Below are positions 34,513-42,854 of a stretch of DNA of 64,000 nt, in pieces. A program made the translations under genes and the position numbers. Source of the DNA: Tissierella creatinophila DSM 6911 (GTDB lineage: Bacteria; Bacillota; Clostridia; Tissierellales; Tissierellaceae). Each line of letters begins with the position of its first letter. Within the stretch, counting starts at the first letter, position 1. A model generated the notes under the pieces. It saw nothing but the letters and a program-made list of their open reading frames with translations. It was not told where the DNA came from and did not search any database. The stretch spans positions 1 to 64,000 of the forward strand of contig NZ_LTDM01000011.1 in the NCBI RefSeq assembly GCF_001940565.1, in the 5' to 3' direction.

Positions 34513-34887
34513 ATGCCTTGGACTGAAAAAGATTATCCAGATGCTATGAAAAATTTAGAAGAAAAAACTAGAAATAAGGCAATAGAAATAGCGAATTCCC
34601 TTTTAGATGATGATTATGATGAACCACGTTCTATTGCTATTGCCATTACTCAAGCCAAAGAATGGGCTTCTAAAATAAAAATAATACAGGCAAATGGAGA
34701 TCATCAGCACGTAGTACCTCATAATGGCCAGTGGGCAATACTTAGAGAAGGAAATGAAAGGGTAAGTCATGTATATGATACTAAAGAAGAAGCTCTAAAA
34801 AAAGCAAAAGAAATGGGCAAAAATGAAAACGTTAGGGTAATTGTTCATAAAAAAGATGGAAAGATACAAGATAATTTAATCCCTTAA
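34513..34887 (+). CDS. DUF2188 domain protein
   Basis: 124 residues. The N-terminal 55 residues (MPWTEKDYPDAMKNLEEKTR, then AIAITQAKEWA) form a helical module seen with DUF2188 in Firmicutes. The C-terminal half (HVVPHNGQWAILREGNERVS, then YDTKEEALKKAKEMGKN and VIVHKKDGKIQ) is a DUF2188 domain, a small beta-alpha-beta fold of unknown role. Probably cytosolic. GGAGG site, monocistronic; the stop codon is the first base pair of a 60-bp palindromic terminator. Confidence 0.85.
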   Translation: MPWTEKDYPDAMKNLEEKTRNKAIEIANSLLDDDYDEPRSIAIAITQAKEWASKIKIIQANGDHQHVVPHNGQWAILREGNERVSHVYDTKEEALKKAKEMGKNENVRVIVHKKDGKIQDNLIP

Positions 34888-34946
34888 ATAAAGAATAAAA
34901 CAGGAATAAAGATAAATTTATCTTTATTCCTGTTTTATTCTTTATT
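34887..34946. terminator. Perfect 60-bp loop-free palindrome, bidirectional terminator
   Basis: Two 30-base arms (34887-34916 and 34917-34946) are exact complements without spacer. It separates the convergent DUF2188 gene and the ABC exporter genes (permease stop at 34952). Arms are AT-rich with a CAGG/CCTG core and T-rich ends on both strands, so it can terminate both ways. A DNA cruciform is also possible. Confidence 0.88.
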
Positions 34947-34951
34947 ATATA

Positions 34952-36079
34952 TTAGACACTTCGTTTTACCTTAGAGAAGTATAAACCAATTAAGAAAAAA
35001 AAGATACCAAATAAAACTTGCATAAATATTTCATATTTTATATCTAGAAATGAATTTGTATTCATTTCATTTATCTTTACAAAATAATATGTTGGGAAAA
35101 ATTTAGCTATTCTTAGAACATTGTCTGCTAAAAATTCTTGCGGAACCATTACCCCTGAGATAAATGCTGTTCCAAGAGAAAGTGCACTACTTATCCCATT
35201 TATTACAAATCTACTGTTAGTTAAATTGTTTATTAAAAATGTAAATCCTAATATGGCAAAAGAAAATGTAAATATATTTAATAGGTACTTGGAAAAGTTA
35301 ATTTCAGCTATATACTTCCCCTTTAATAAAACACTCCCCAAGATAAAAATTGATGTTATGAGGATTGCTAAGGTTACCTGCCCAAGATATATTTCCATAT
35401 TAAATTTAAAAAACTTTTTAGATGATACTTTCATCCTATCTTGAATATTTTTATCGTTAATTTCTAACATCAAAAGACCTATTACAGCAACATATATAGC
35501 TATTATTATATATCCTGTATAATTAAAATAGTATTTAAACCAAGTATTTACTCCATTATCCTTTTTATAATCATCCACTTTTAAAACTTCTACTTCTATT
35601 TCTCTATCTAGTACATTTTCTACTTTGCTTAAATCAAATTTACCATCTGAATAGGTTGCATTAGCAAATATAAGGAATTTGTTTATTTCATTTTCCACTT
35701 GTACAGATCCTAATTTTCTTTCATCCCTCATTATTTCTATTGATTCTTTTTTATTTATTACGAGGTTTTCAAAATCCTTAGGTATTATAATTACTGCATC
35801 TATTGCTTCAAGAAATATCTGTTCCTGTATATATTCCTTATCATTTTCCATAGTAGTTAATATGTTATCATCCTCTAAATATTTTATAAATGAGATAGAT
35901 AGTTCACTGTTGCTCTCATCTACTACACCTATATCTAAACTTTTTTCCATAAATATGGTTTCAGTTTTTCCTGTAGCTGAACCATTGATTATTGACAATA
36001 TAAAAAATATTACAGTATAAGATATTATTATCCATTTGTGTTTTAAAGCTATTTTTAAAAAATACTTATATACTGTCAT
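34952..36079 (-). CDS. ABC-2 type permease, second subunit
   Basis: 375 residues. One N-terminal span (about 15-32), a large extracytoplasmic domain (about 35-185) and five C-terminal spans: the ABC-2 exporter plan of YhgE/YhfD-like or bacitracin/antibiotic efflux permeases. Overlaps the first permease by 14 bases, with AAGGAGG site. Forms a heteromeric channel with the 36066-37121 product and is driven by the 37121-38053 ATPase. Confidence 0.88.
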   Translation of the reverse strand: MTVYKYFLKIALKHKWIIISYTVIFFILSIINGSATGKTETIFMEKSLDIGVVDESNSELSISFIKYLEDDNILTTMENDKEYIQEQIFLEAIDAVIIIPKDFENLVINKKESIEIMRDERKLGSVQVENEINKFLIFANATYSDGKFDLSKVENVLDREIEVEVLKVDDYKKDNGVNTWFKYYFNYTGYIIIAIYVAVIGLLMLEINDKNIQDRMKVSSKKFFKFNMEIYLGQVTLAILITSIFILGSVLLKGKYIAEINFSKYLLNIFTFSFAILGFTFLINNLTNSRFVINGISSALSLGTAFISGVMVPQEFLADNVLRIAKFFPTYYFVKINEMNTNSFLDIKYEIFMQVLFGIFFFLIGLYFSKVKRSV

Positions 36080-37121
36080 ATTCTCTCCTCCTTAAAAAGA
36101 TATAGGAACCAAACATTAGCATTAAAGAATAGGCTATTAAAAGTAATATTCCACTAGATAAATTGTTTGTATTGTTTAAAAGGTTTATTCTATATAGGTT
36201 ATTAGTTATTATTGCAATAGGATTAATTTTTCCTAGTAATGGAACGCTACTATCAATCAACACCTTTATATCTGGAGACATAAGACCTGATAAAAAGGAT
36301 AAAAAAAGTGTAACTGTTATTGAAATCATAGTCTTAACACTCTGACTTTTTTTATTAGAAGCTCCAATAAATATTCCAAGTGAAATTCCAAATAGATTTC
36401 CAAAGAGTATAAATAGGCTGCTAGGCCCCAAGCTCCTTATTAGATCTAGTTTCAATACAAACTTTATAAACAAAAGAAGAAGTACATTTGAAAGTATGTT
36501 TATAAAAAGCCCAACTAATACTCCGGATGTTAAAAAAGTAGACTTTCTGATAGGTGTTACATTTAATCTTGCGCCTATGGGAGTTAGATTTGCTTGAACT
36601 AAATTAACTATTTCAGTCCCAGCAAATATTCCATAGGTTGAAACCATAGCAATAAGAGAATAAAAAATCACTAGTATACTATTGGACTCTTGAGCTTTCC
36701 CCTTTAAATAATCTACTTCAAAATCTAAGTTTTCTAAGGGTTCATTTAAATCTACAGTCTGTTTTATTTGATCTAATATACTTTTTATAATAGTTTGATC
36801 ACGTCCTGACCTATCTACTAAAAGAGTCAAATCCTCTTTTACAAATCCATCTATCTCTTCATTTTCTAAAGATTTTTTGGCATCTTCTTTTGACATTTCT
36901 ACCACATTTAGTATATCTATATCCTCTAATATAGAAGCTACATCATTCCCATTTTCAATGCCAAGATTTATAGTTTCAATTTTAGGATTGGTTAAACCAT
37001 TAAATGCTATATAGAAAAATGTTACTAAAATTATAGGATATATAAGTCCCCAAAATGAAAAACTTATATCTCTAAACATGTTTTTACCTATATATAAAGA
37101 GTTTCTCCATATGTTTTTCAT
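36066..37121 (-). CDS. ABC-2 type permease, first subunit
   Basis: 351 residues with the same topology as its downstream partner: a span near 22-42, an extracytoplasmic domain to about 150, then five to six C-terminal spans. The conserved loop after the second span (VQANLTPIGARLNVTPIRKS) is common in ABC-2 permeases that contact the ATPase. The ATG shares a base with the ATPase stop (TAATG). Confidence 0.88.
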   Translation of the reverse strand: MKNIWRNSLYIGKNMFRDISFSFWGLIYPIILVTFFYIAFNGLTNPKIETINLGIENGNDVASILEDIDILNVVEMSKEDAKKSLENEEIDGFVKEDLTLLVDRSGRDQTIIKSILDQIKQTVDLNEPLENLDFEVDYLKGKAQESNSILVIFYSLIAMVSTYGIFAGTEIVNLVQANLTPIGARLNVTPIRKSTFLTSGVLVGLFINILSNVLLLLFIKFVLKLDLIRSLGPSSLFILFGNLFGISLGIFIGASNKKSQSVKTMISITVTLFLSFLSGLMSPDIKVLIDSSVPLLGKINPIAIITNNLYRINLLNNTNNLSSGILLLIAYSLMLMFGSYIFLRRREYDSI

Positions 37122-38053
37122 TATTCTCTCAGCTCCTTTCCAGTAAGCTCTAAGAACACATCATTTAAACTTGGAACTCTACTATAAAGTTTTGTATATA
37201 CTAAATTATTTTCTTTTATAAACTCTAGTAAGTTTGATAGATTGTTCGTTCCATTTTCAAAACTTATTGTATATTCACAATTAGACTTTTCTATACTTAG
37301 TACATGTGGTATTGAACTTAACTTTTCTATTAATTCTCCTTTTATCTCTTCAAATCCAACTATTATCTTTTCTTTTGTGCTAATCATCTCTTTTAACTCT
37401 TCTATTGTTCCTGATACTAGAGATTTTCCCTTATCCATTATTATTATCCTATCACAAAGCATCTCTGCTTCTTCTAAATAATGAGTTGTATAAATAATAG
37501 TACTTCCATCTCTATTAAGTCTCTTTATTCCTTCTAAGATAAAGTTTCTGCTCTGAGCATCAACTGCAACAGTAGGCTCATCTAAAAATATAAGTTTTGG
37601 CTTATGAGATATCCCACAAGCTATATTAAGTCTTCTCTTAAGTCCTCCACTAAGCTTTTTAGGATAAAACTTTTTATACTCATCCAGTCCTACAAAATCT
37701 ATTGCTTCACTTACATATTTTTCACGAAGTTCTTTATCATCTATATACAGTCCACAAAAGTAGTCTATATTTTCTCTTACTGTTAAGTTTTCAAAGATAG
37801 AAACCTCTTGAGGAACTATCCCTATTTCTCTTTTTATCTTATAGGAAGTAGGTGTCATCTTTTTTTGGAGTATTTCTATTTCACCCTTATCAAAATTTAA
37901 TAATGAAAGAATGCAATTTATTGCTGTAGTTTTTCCTGATCCATTAGGCCCTAAAAGTCCAAGTATTTCTCCCTCTTTAACTTCCATATTGAAATGGTCT
38001 AATGCAATAAGTTGTTTGTATCTCTTTACTAGATTATTGACTTTGACTATCAT
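37121..38053 (-). CDS. ABC exporter ATPase
   Basis: 310 residues from the ATG at 38053, eight bases after GAGGAG; an upstream GTG at 38062 overlaps that site. Walker A GPNGSGKTTAIN, signature LSGGLKRRLNIA, Walker B LIFLDEPTVAVD and switch His in IYTTHYLEEAE are intact. A C-terminal extension of about 80 residues is typical of drug/lipid-linked exporters (DrrA/CcmA class). Heads the exporter operon, divergent from the two-component system. Confidence 0.93.
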   Translation of the reverse strand: MIVKVNNLVKRYKQLIALDHFNMEVKEGEILGLLGPNGSGKTTAINCILSLLNFDKGEIEILQKKMTPTSYKIKREIGIVPQEVSIFENLTVRENIDYFCGLYIDDKELREKYVSEAIDFVGLDEYKKFYPKKLSGGLKRRLNIACGISHKPKLIFLDEPTVAVDAQSRNFILEGIKRLNRDGSTIIYTTHYLEEAEMLCDRIIIMDKGKSLVSGTIEELKEMISTKEKIIVGFEEIKGELIEKLSSIPHVLSIEKSNCEYTISFENGTNNLSNLLEFIKENNLVYTKLYSRVPSLNDVFLELTGKELRE

Positions 38054-38111
38054 ATATCTCACTCCTCTATCCTATTGTTATATTAATTATATCATTATGT
38101 ATTCTTTTAAC

Positions 38112-38150
38112 GTAGTGTACAATATCACTACTTCCATATGACAAATGTCA
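38112..38150. promoter_or_regulatory. Candidate operators between exporter and two-component system
   Basis: Two dyads: GTAGTG (38112-38117) with CACTAC (38126-38131) eight bases apart, and TGACA-AA-TGTCA (38139-38150). The second ends six bases before the -35 of the kinase promoter, an ideal site for an activator. The divergent layout suggests that the LuxR-type regulator binds here and controls both units. Confidence 0.5.
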
Positions 38151-38156
38151 CATCAA

Positions 38157-38185
38157 TTGTATTTTCTAATAATTATTAGTATAAT
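38157..38185 (+). promoter_or_regulatory. Promoter of the two-component genes
   Basis: TTGTAT (38157-38162), 17-base spacer, TATAAT (38180-38185). The -35 is imperfect, as expected for an activated promoter. Confidence 0.65.
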
Positions 38186-38228
38186 TAGATTGTAATTTAA
38201 AAATTATCAATTTAAAAAGGGGATCTTT

Positions 38229-39272
38229 ATGAGAAACTTTATAGAAAAATTATTTGTAGTTATCTTTTGTCTTTATAATACTTATATAATAGATCCATCC
38301 AAGGATTTAGTCTTCTTTTTTCTTATAAGTATAATCATTTCCTTTGCCCTAGATTTATTTAATTCTAAAAGGATAAAAATTCTAATCTATCTTGTGTTCT
38401 TATTACTTTGTTTTTATGATAGTTTTTTTATATATTATTTGCCTCTAATCTTATACACTATGTATTTAGAGTTTAACTTTCATTCCTTACTTGTACTACC
38501 TCTGCTATTTGTAAATTTTTCTATAATAAATCTATTAATATCTACTATATCTATCTACTTTTCTCATATGACTAAGGGGTTTAATCTATTTTTAAATGAA
38601 AATAAAATGATAAGAGATGGATTAAAAGAAGATGCCATCTATTTAAGAAAATATAACGAACAACTTAAAATAGACAGAGAAAAAAACATCTACATAGCTA
38701 TACTTACAGAGAGAAATAGGATTGCTAGAGAAATCCATGATTCTATAGGCCACTCTATAAGTAGCGGTATTTTACAGGTAGAAGCCTTAAAAGTAGTTTC
38801 CAATGATAATACCATCAAGGGATTAGATTTACTTCAAAATACTTTAAGCAGTGGTATGGATGATATTAGAAATAGCATACATAATCTATATAATGATTCT
38901 CTTGATTTAAGGAAGAGAATCGAAAGTCTTTGTGATGAAGCGATTTCTTTGAATATAAGCCTTAATTATAAATTAGACGAACCTCTTTCCTATGATTTAA
39001 AGTTTGATATTCTTTCAATTATAAGGGAATCCATTACCAACACTATTAAGCATTCTGATGCTAATAAGCTAAACATAAACCTTTTAACACAACCAAAGTT
39101 TTATTCTATTATAATAAAAGATAATGGAAAAAATTTCAATGAAACTAAAGATCTATTAAGTAAAGGAATAGGACTGATTTCAATGGATGAAATAGCTCGG
39201 AAATATAATGGGTTTTTAAATTATGAATTTAAAGATGGATTTAAAATCCATATAACTCTAATGAAAGGATGA
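38229..39272 (+). CDS. NarL-type sensor histidine kinase (HisKA_3)
   Basis: 347 residues. About five N-terminal membrane spans (to residue 125) with little outside the membrane, then HisKA_3 with H170 in IAREIHDSIGHSISSG and a HATPase_c domain with IIRESITNTIKHS and KDNGKN. This is the DesK/LiaS/YdfH class of intramembrane-sensing kinases. GGGG site; overlaps the upstream edge of the regulator gene. The divergent exporter is the probable target. Confidence 0.93.
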   Translation: MRNFIEKLFVVIFCLYNTYIIDPSKDLVFFFLISIIISFALDLFNSKRIKILIYLVFLLLCFYDSFFIYYLPLILYTMYLEFNFHSLLVLPLLFVNFSIINLLISTISIYFSHMTKGFNLFLNENKMIRDGLKEDAIYLRKYNEQLKIDREKNIYIAILTERNRIAREIHDSIGHSISSGILQVEALKVVSNDNTIKGLDLLQNTLSSGMDDIRNSIHNLYNDSLDLRKRIESLCDEAISLNISLNYKLDEPLSYDLKFDILSIIRESITNTIKHSDANKLNINLLTQPKFYSIIIKDNGKNFNETKDLLSKGIGLISMDEIARKYNGFLNYEFKDGFKIHITLMKG

Positions 39273-39277
39273 TTTTT

Positions 39278-39907
39278 GTGAAAATTATAATAATAGATGA
39301 TGACTATCTAGTAGTAAACTCTCTAAAGACAATAATAACTGCAAGTGGGATAGAAGTTGTAGCTGTTGGATACAATGGATTAGAAGCTATTAACCTCTTT
39401 GAAAAATATAGACCAGACATAATGCTTATGGATATAAGGATGGAAGGGTTAAATGGAATAGATGCCACTAAAGAAATCCTCAAAATAGATCCTAATTCTA
39501 CCATTCTTCTTATAACTACATTTCAAGATGATGAATATATTGCTTCAGCTCTTAGTTTAGGATGCAAGGGCTATATATTAAAACAAAATATTAAAGGAAT
39601 TATCCCTGCTATAAATGCAGTTTACTCTGGCAATCTAGTCTTTGATTCAAAGATAGTATCTAGTATTCAAAATAGGCCTAGTAAAGATTTAGATATGGAT
39701 TTATCTGAAAGAGAATTTGATATTTTACTGCTTGTAGCAGAAGGACTAAATAATAAAGAAATATCTCAGAAACTATTTTTAAGTGAAGGAACCATTAGAA
39801 ATTATATATCAACCATGCTAGATAAACTGCATTTAAGAGATAGAACCCAGCTTGCAATACACTTTTATAAGACAAAATTTGGAGTAAATAGTAAATATCC
39901 CAGATGA
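39278..39907 (+). CDS. LuxR/NarL-family response regulator
   Basis: 209 residues. Receiver domain with D7-D9 acidic triad and phospho-acceptor D52 in PDIMLMDIRM; C-terminal LuxR helix-turn-helix LSEREFDILLLVAEGLNNKE, then IRNYISTMLDKLHLRDRTQ. I chose the GTG at 39278, with AAAGGA eight bases upstream; an ATG at 39269 overlapping the kinase stop lacks spacing. Should bind the dyads at 38112-38150. Confidence 0.93.
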   Translation: MKIIIIDDDYLVVNSLKTIITASGIEVVAVGYNGLEAINLFEKYRPDIMLMDIRMEGLNGIDATKEILKIDPNSTILLITTFQDDEYIASALSLGCKGYILKQNIKGIIPAINAVYSGNLVFDSKIVSSIQNRPSKDLDMDLSEREFDILLLVAEGLNNKEISQKLFLSEGTIRNYISTMLDKLHLRDRTQLAIHFYKTKFGVNSKYPR

Positions 39908-39923
39908 TTAAGCTTAATCATCT
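39902..39923. terminator. 22-bp perfect palindrome covering two stop codons
   Basis: AGATGATTAAG (39902-39912) meets its exact complement (39913-39923). It contains the stop codons of both convergent genes (39905-39907 and 39914-39916). It has no long U run, so termination would be weak; it may protect mRNA 3' ends. Confidence 0.55.
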
Positions 39924-40537
39924 AGGATATCTATACTTTTATCATGTGTTTTTCCAAAGACCATGAGTGCTGTAACTGCACCAAGAAGTGCCATAACCAT
40001 ATCCCATTGAGTATCCCACTCGTCCCCTTGATATGAAAGTACCATATATCCTGGAACTCCTGATATACGGGAGGCTACAAACTCCAATAATTCATAAGCC
40101 GCACTTACAGCTAAAACTATACTTATTACAATATAATAAAACATCTTTGATCTTTTTAAATATCCCTTTCTTAAAAGAAGCTCTTTTGCCATAACAGCAG
40201 GGGTAAAACCTTGGGCAAAATGACCTACTCTATCAAAGTAATTTCTATTTAAGTCAAGTCTTTGCATAAGATAATCGAAAAAAGGATTTCTTTCATAGGT
40301 ATATTTAGATCCTATCAAAAGAATTATTGTCTGAATTAAAACCACAAGATATACAAATGTAGAAAATTTAAATCTCTTGTAAGTTAATGCTAAAACTAAA
40401 ACCATAATAATAGCAGGTAATGCTTCTAAAATCCAGGTTAAAAAAGAATAAGGTTTAATAGCTGACCAAATTAAAACCATAAAGAATATTAAGAGCATAA
40501 ATTTATGACTTCTATCTATTTTCCCATCTCTTTTCAT
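39914..40537 (-). CDS. DUF2238 (YjdF-like) membrane protein
   Basis: 207 residues with six predicted spans. The central motif NRNYFDRVGHFAQGFTPAVM and the later AAYELLEFVASRISG and QGDEWDTQWDMVMALLGA segments are those of DUF2238, a family of unknown function with conserved D, R, H and E in the membrane. GGAGGG site. Monocistronic. Confidence 0.9.
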   Translation of the reverse strand: MKRDGKIDRSHKFMLLIFFMVLIWSAIKPYSFLTWILEALPAIIMVLVLALTYKRFKFSTFVYLVVLIQTIILLIGSKYTYERNPFFDYLMQRLDLNRNYFDRVGHFAQGFTPAVMAKELLLRKGYLKRSKMFYYIVISIVLAVSAAYELLEFVASRISGVPGYMVLSYQGDEWDTQWDMVMALLGAVTALMVFGKTHDKSIDILDD

Positions 40538-40703
40538 AATATACTACCCTCCAATCTTTTTAAGACTTTTTAATTTATTACCCTATAAGCCCATAAAAAT
40601 GACATAAATTATTGAACTTTTATATGAATTATTTAAAAATATGGGTATTAATATAAAGTATAATGATATGAAAATTAAAAATATGATTAGAGGAGAAGGA
40701 ATT

Positions 40704-41417
40704 ATGAACTATTGGTTACAAGCTTTAAAACTAATTATAGGTCTACTATTTTTAACTACTGTTTTAAGGGGTTTAGGTAGGCAAAACCTATCACAACTTA
40801 CCCCTTATGATATAGTTTATATCATAGTCTTAGGAGGGGTTCTAGATGGAACATTTTATGATGATGATATAGGACTACTTCCCTTTATCTTTTCTGCTAT
40901 AGTTTGGACTATATCTATATATATAATTGAAATATCTGTAAAACGTTATGACTTTTTGAGAATTTTTTTTAGAGGAAAGCCAGAACACATATTAAAGAAT
41001 GGAAAACTAAATATGCATATAATAGAAAAGAACAATTTAGAAATGGAACAAATAAGAATGCTCCTTAGAAAGGATGGAATCTTTTCTTTAGAAGAAGTAA
41101 AGGATATATACCTGGAAATAGATGGTACTCTTTCCTTAATTAAATATAAAGATTATCAAGGAGTAACGAATTCTAACTTAGGTATTAAATTAGAAGAAGA
41201 TTACCCCAATATACTTTTAATTGATGATGGAAAAATTGAGATGGAAGCTTTAAAATATATAAATAAAACAACAGATTGGTTAAAAGGTGAAATGGACAGA
41301 TTAGGAATATATGATATCTCTAATATAATTTATTGTGAATGGTCCCAAAGAAAGGGTTTTTATTATAAGACAAAAGATGATGTGCTTGTTATAAAAAAGA
41401 ATGGACACGCAAACTAA
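40704..41417 (+). CDS. DUF421 (YetF/YrbG) membrane protein
   Basis: 237 residues from the ATG at 40704, behind GAGGAGAAGG. Three N-terminal spans (LKLIIGLLFLTTVLRGLGR and following) then a cytoplasmic beta-rich DUF421 domain with PEHILKNGKLN and RKDGIFSLEEVKD, and a C-terminal four-strand repeat (LLIDDGKIEMEALK). YetF-type proteins are found in many spore formers; the role is unknown. Own terminator. Confidence 0.88.
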   Translation: MNYWLQALKLIIGLLFLTTVLRGLGRQNLSQLTPYDIVYIIVLGGVLDGTFYDDDIGLLPFIFSAIVWTISIYIIEISVKRYDFLRIFFRGKPEHILKNGKLNMHIIEKNNLEMEQIRMLLRKDGIFSLEEVKDIYLEIDGTLSLIKYKDYQGVTNSNLGIKLEEDYPNILLIDDGKIEMEALKYINKTTDWLKGEMDRLGIYDISNIIYCEWSQRKGFYYKTKDDVLVIKKNGHAN

Positions 41418-41452
41418 GACTAGATTAGATCTAGTCTTAGTTCCTTTTTTAT
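41412..41452 (+). terminator. Terminator of the DUF421 gene
   Basis: AACTAAGACTAGAT (41412-41425) pairs perfectly with ATCTAGTCTTAGTT (41429-41442); 3-base loop; followed by CC and six T. It overlaps the stop codon. Confidence 0.9.
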
Positions 41453-41520
41453 CTTTTCTTCCATATACTCTACTAAATACTCTACTAAATTCACATTTTG
41501 ATATTCTTCTATATTTATCC

Positions 41521-42702
41521 CTACTTATTTTTTAATAATTTCTCTCCAAAATAATTAATTCCTATAGCTCCTAGTGGTGCTGTGATAATGATAGATAGAA
41601 CTGCAATCGCAAGTATTACTTCTCCCCCTTCTACTCCAAGAGTTAGAGGAATAGCTCCTATGGCTGCCTGAACTGTTGCCTTAGGTGTATATGATATAAT
41701 ACAAAATAGTTTTTCTTTTAAATTTAAATTAGATCCCATAAGTGAAATTATAACACCTGTACTTCTACCTATAAGACCCATTGCAAGTATTATAATACCA
41801 ATTTTCCCTGCTTTAAGTGCAATTGAAACATTTACTTCAGCCCCAACGAGTATAAAGAGAAGCATCTGTGCGAACGTCCATATCTTATTAAATCCATTTG
41901 AAAGTTCTTTTCCTATTCTTGGCAATTTTTCTGAAATAATAAATCCAATAGTCATAACTCCAAGTAAAGAAGCTATTTCTATACTTGGTTTTAATAGTTT
42001 TTCCACTTCAGTAAAAAGTATTGATATTCCAAGAACAATTAAGATCTTTTTAGTATCTGTTAAATTATATCGTTTAAATATATGTACTAAAATAAAAGCA
42101 AATATCACTCCAAGTAATACTCCTAGTATTATAGATACAGGTATATTTAATAATTGTAAACCAATATATTTATCTCCTCCACTATAAAGACTTAAAAATG
42201 CGCCAAAGATAGTTATAGCAAATACATCATCTATAGAAGCGCCAGCTATTATTAAAGTTGGAATAGCCTTTTCTTTCCCCAGTCCCTGTTTTATCATCTT
42301 AAGCATAGAAGGAACTAAAACTGCAGGAGAAACTGCTGCTATAATAAATCCAAGTATACCCCCTTGTATAAATGAGAAGTTTAATAGTTTAACAGACATA
42401 AAAGCTATAGTAAAACCCTCTACAACTCCAGGAATAAAGCTCATCTTTAAAGCACTTATACCATTTTCCTTTAAGTCTTCCTTCTTTATTCCAAGACCTG
42501 CTCTTAAAAGTATGACTATTAGTGCTATCTTCCTTAAATCTCCTGATGAACTGAGTATATCTTTCCCTAGTAAACCTACTCCATATGGACCTATTAATAC
42601 TCCAAGTATGAGTAATCCTAAGAGTCCTGGAAGTTTAAACTTTTCAAAAATAGTATTAAATATAAGACCCAATATTATAATAATTCCTAAACTAAATGCC
42701 AT
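41521..42702 (-). CDS. CPA2-type cation:proton antiporter
   Basis: About 393 residues, 12-13 spans, the Na+/H+ exchanger (KefB/NapA-like) fold without a C-terminal regulatory domain. The paired motif IIAGASIDDVFAITIFGAF has the two adjacent Asp residues typical of electrogenic antiporters. I prefer the second ATG (42702), six bases after AGGGGAG, over 42708. Monocistronic between two terminators. Confidence 0.9.
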   Translation of the reverse strand: MAFSLGIIIILGLIFNTIFEKFKLPGLLGLLILGVLIGPYGVGLLGKDILSSSGDLRKIALIVILLRAGLGIKKEDLKENGISALKMSFIPGVVEGFTIAFMSVKLLNFSFIQGGILGFIIAAVSPAVLVPSMLKMIKQGLGKEKAIPTLIIAGASIDDVFAITIFGAFLSLYSGGDKYIGLQLLNIPVSIILGVLLGVIFAFILVHIFKRYNLTDTKKILIVLGISILFTEVEKLLKPSIEIASLLGVMTIGFIISEKLPRIGKELSNGFNKIWTFAQMLLFILVGAEVNVSIALKAGKIGIIILAMGLIGRSTGVIISLMGSNLNLKEKLFCIISYTPKATVQAAIGAIPLTLGVEGGEVILAIAVLSIIITAPLGAIGINYFGEKLLKNK

Positions 42703-42729
42703 TTTCATCTCCCCTTTTCAAATAAAAAG

Positions 42730-42776
42730 CTCCTACAAAAATACAAGTATTCGAAATACAAGTATTTTTGTAGGAG
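42730..42776 (-). terminator. Terminator of the MutS-like gene with internal direct repeat
   Basis: CTCCTACAAAAATAC (42730-42744) pairs with 42762-42776. The apical part is itself a repeat: on the minus strand ATACTTGTATTT occurs twice in a row. A TTTTT run follows on the minus strand. Confidence 0.85.
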
Positions 42777-42854
42777 TCATTAGCTTTATGCGGTTAAAGG
42801 TGAACTCCATCACCATCTATTCTTTTATAATCTTACTTGTTTTATAACCTAATG

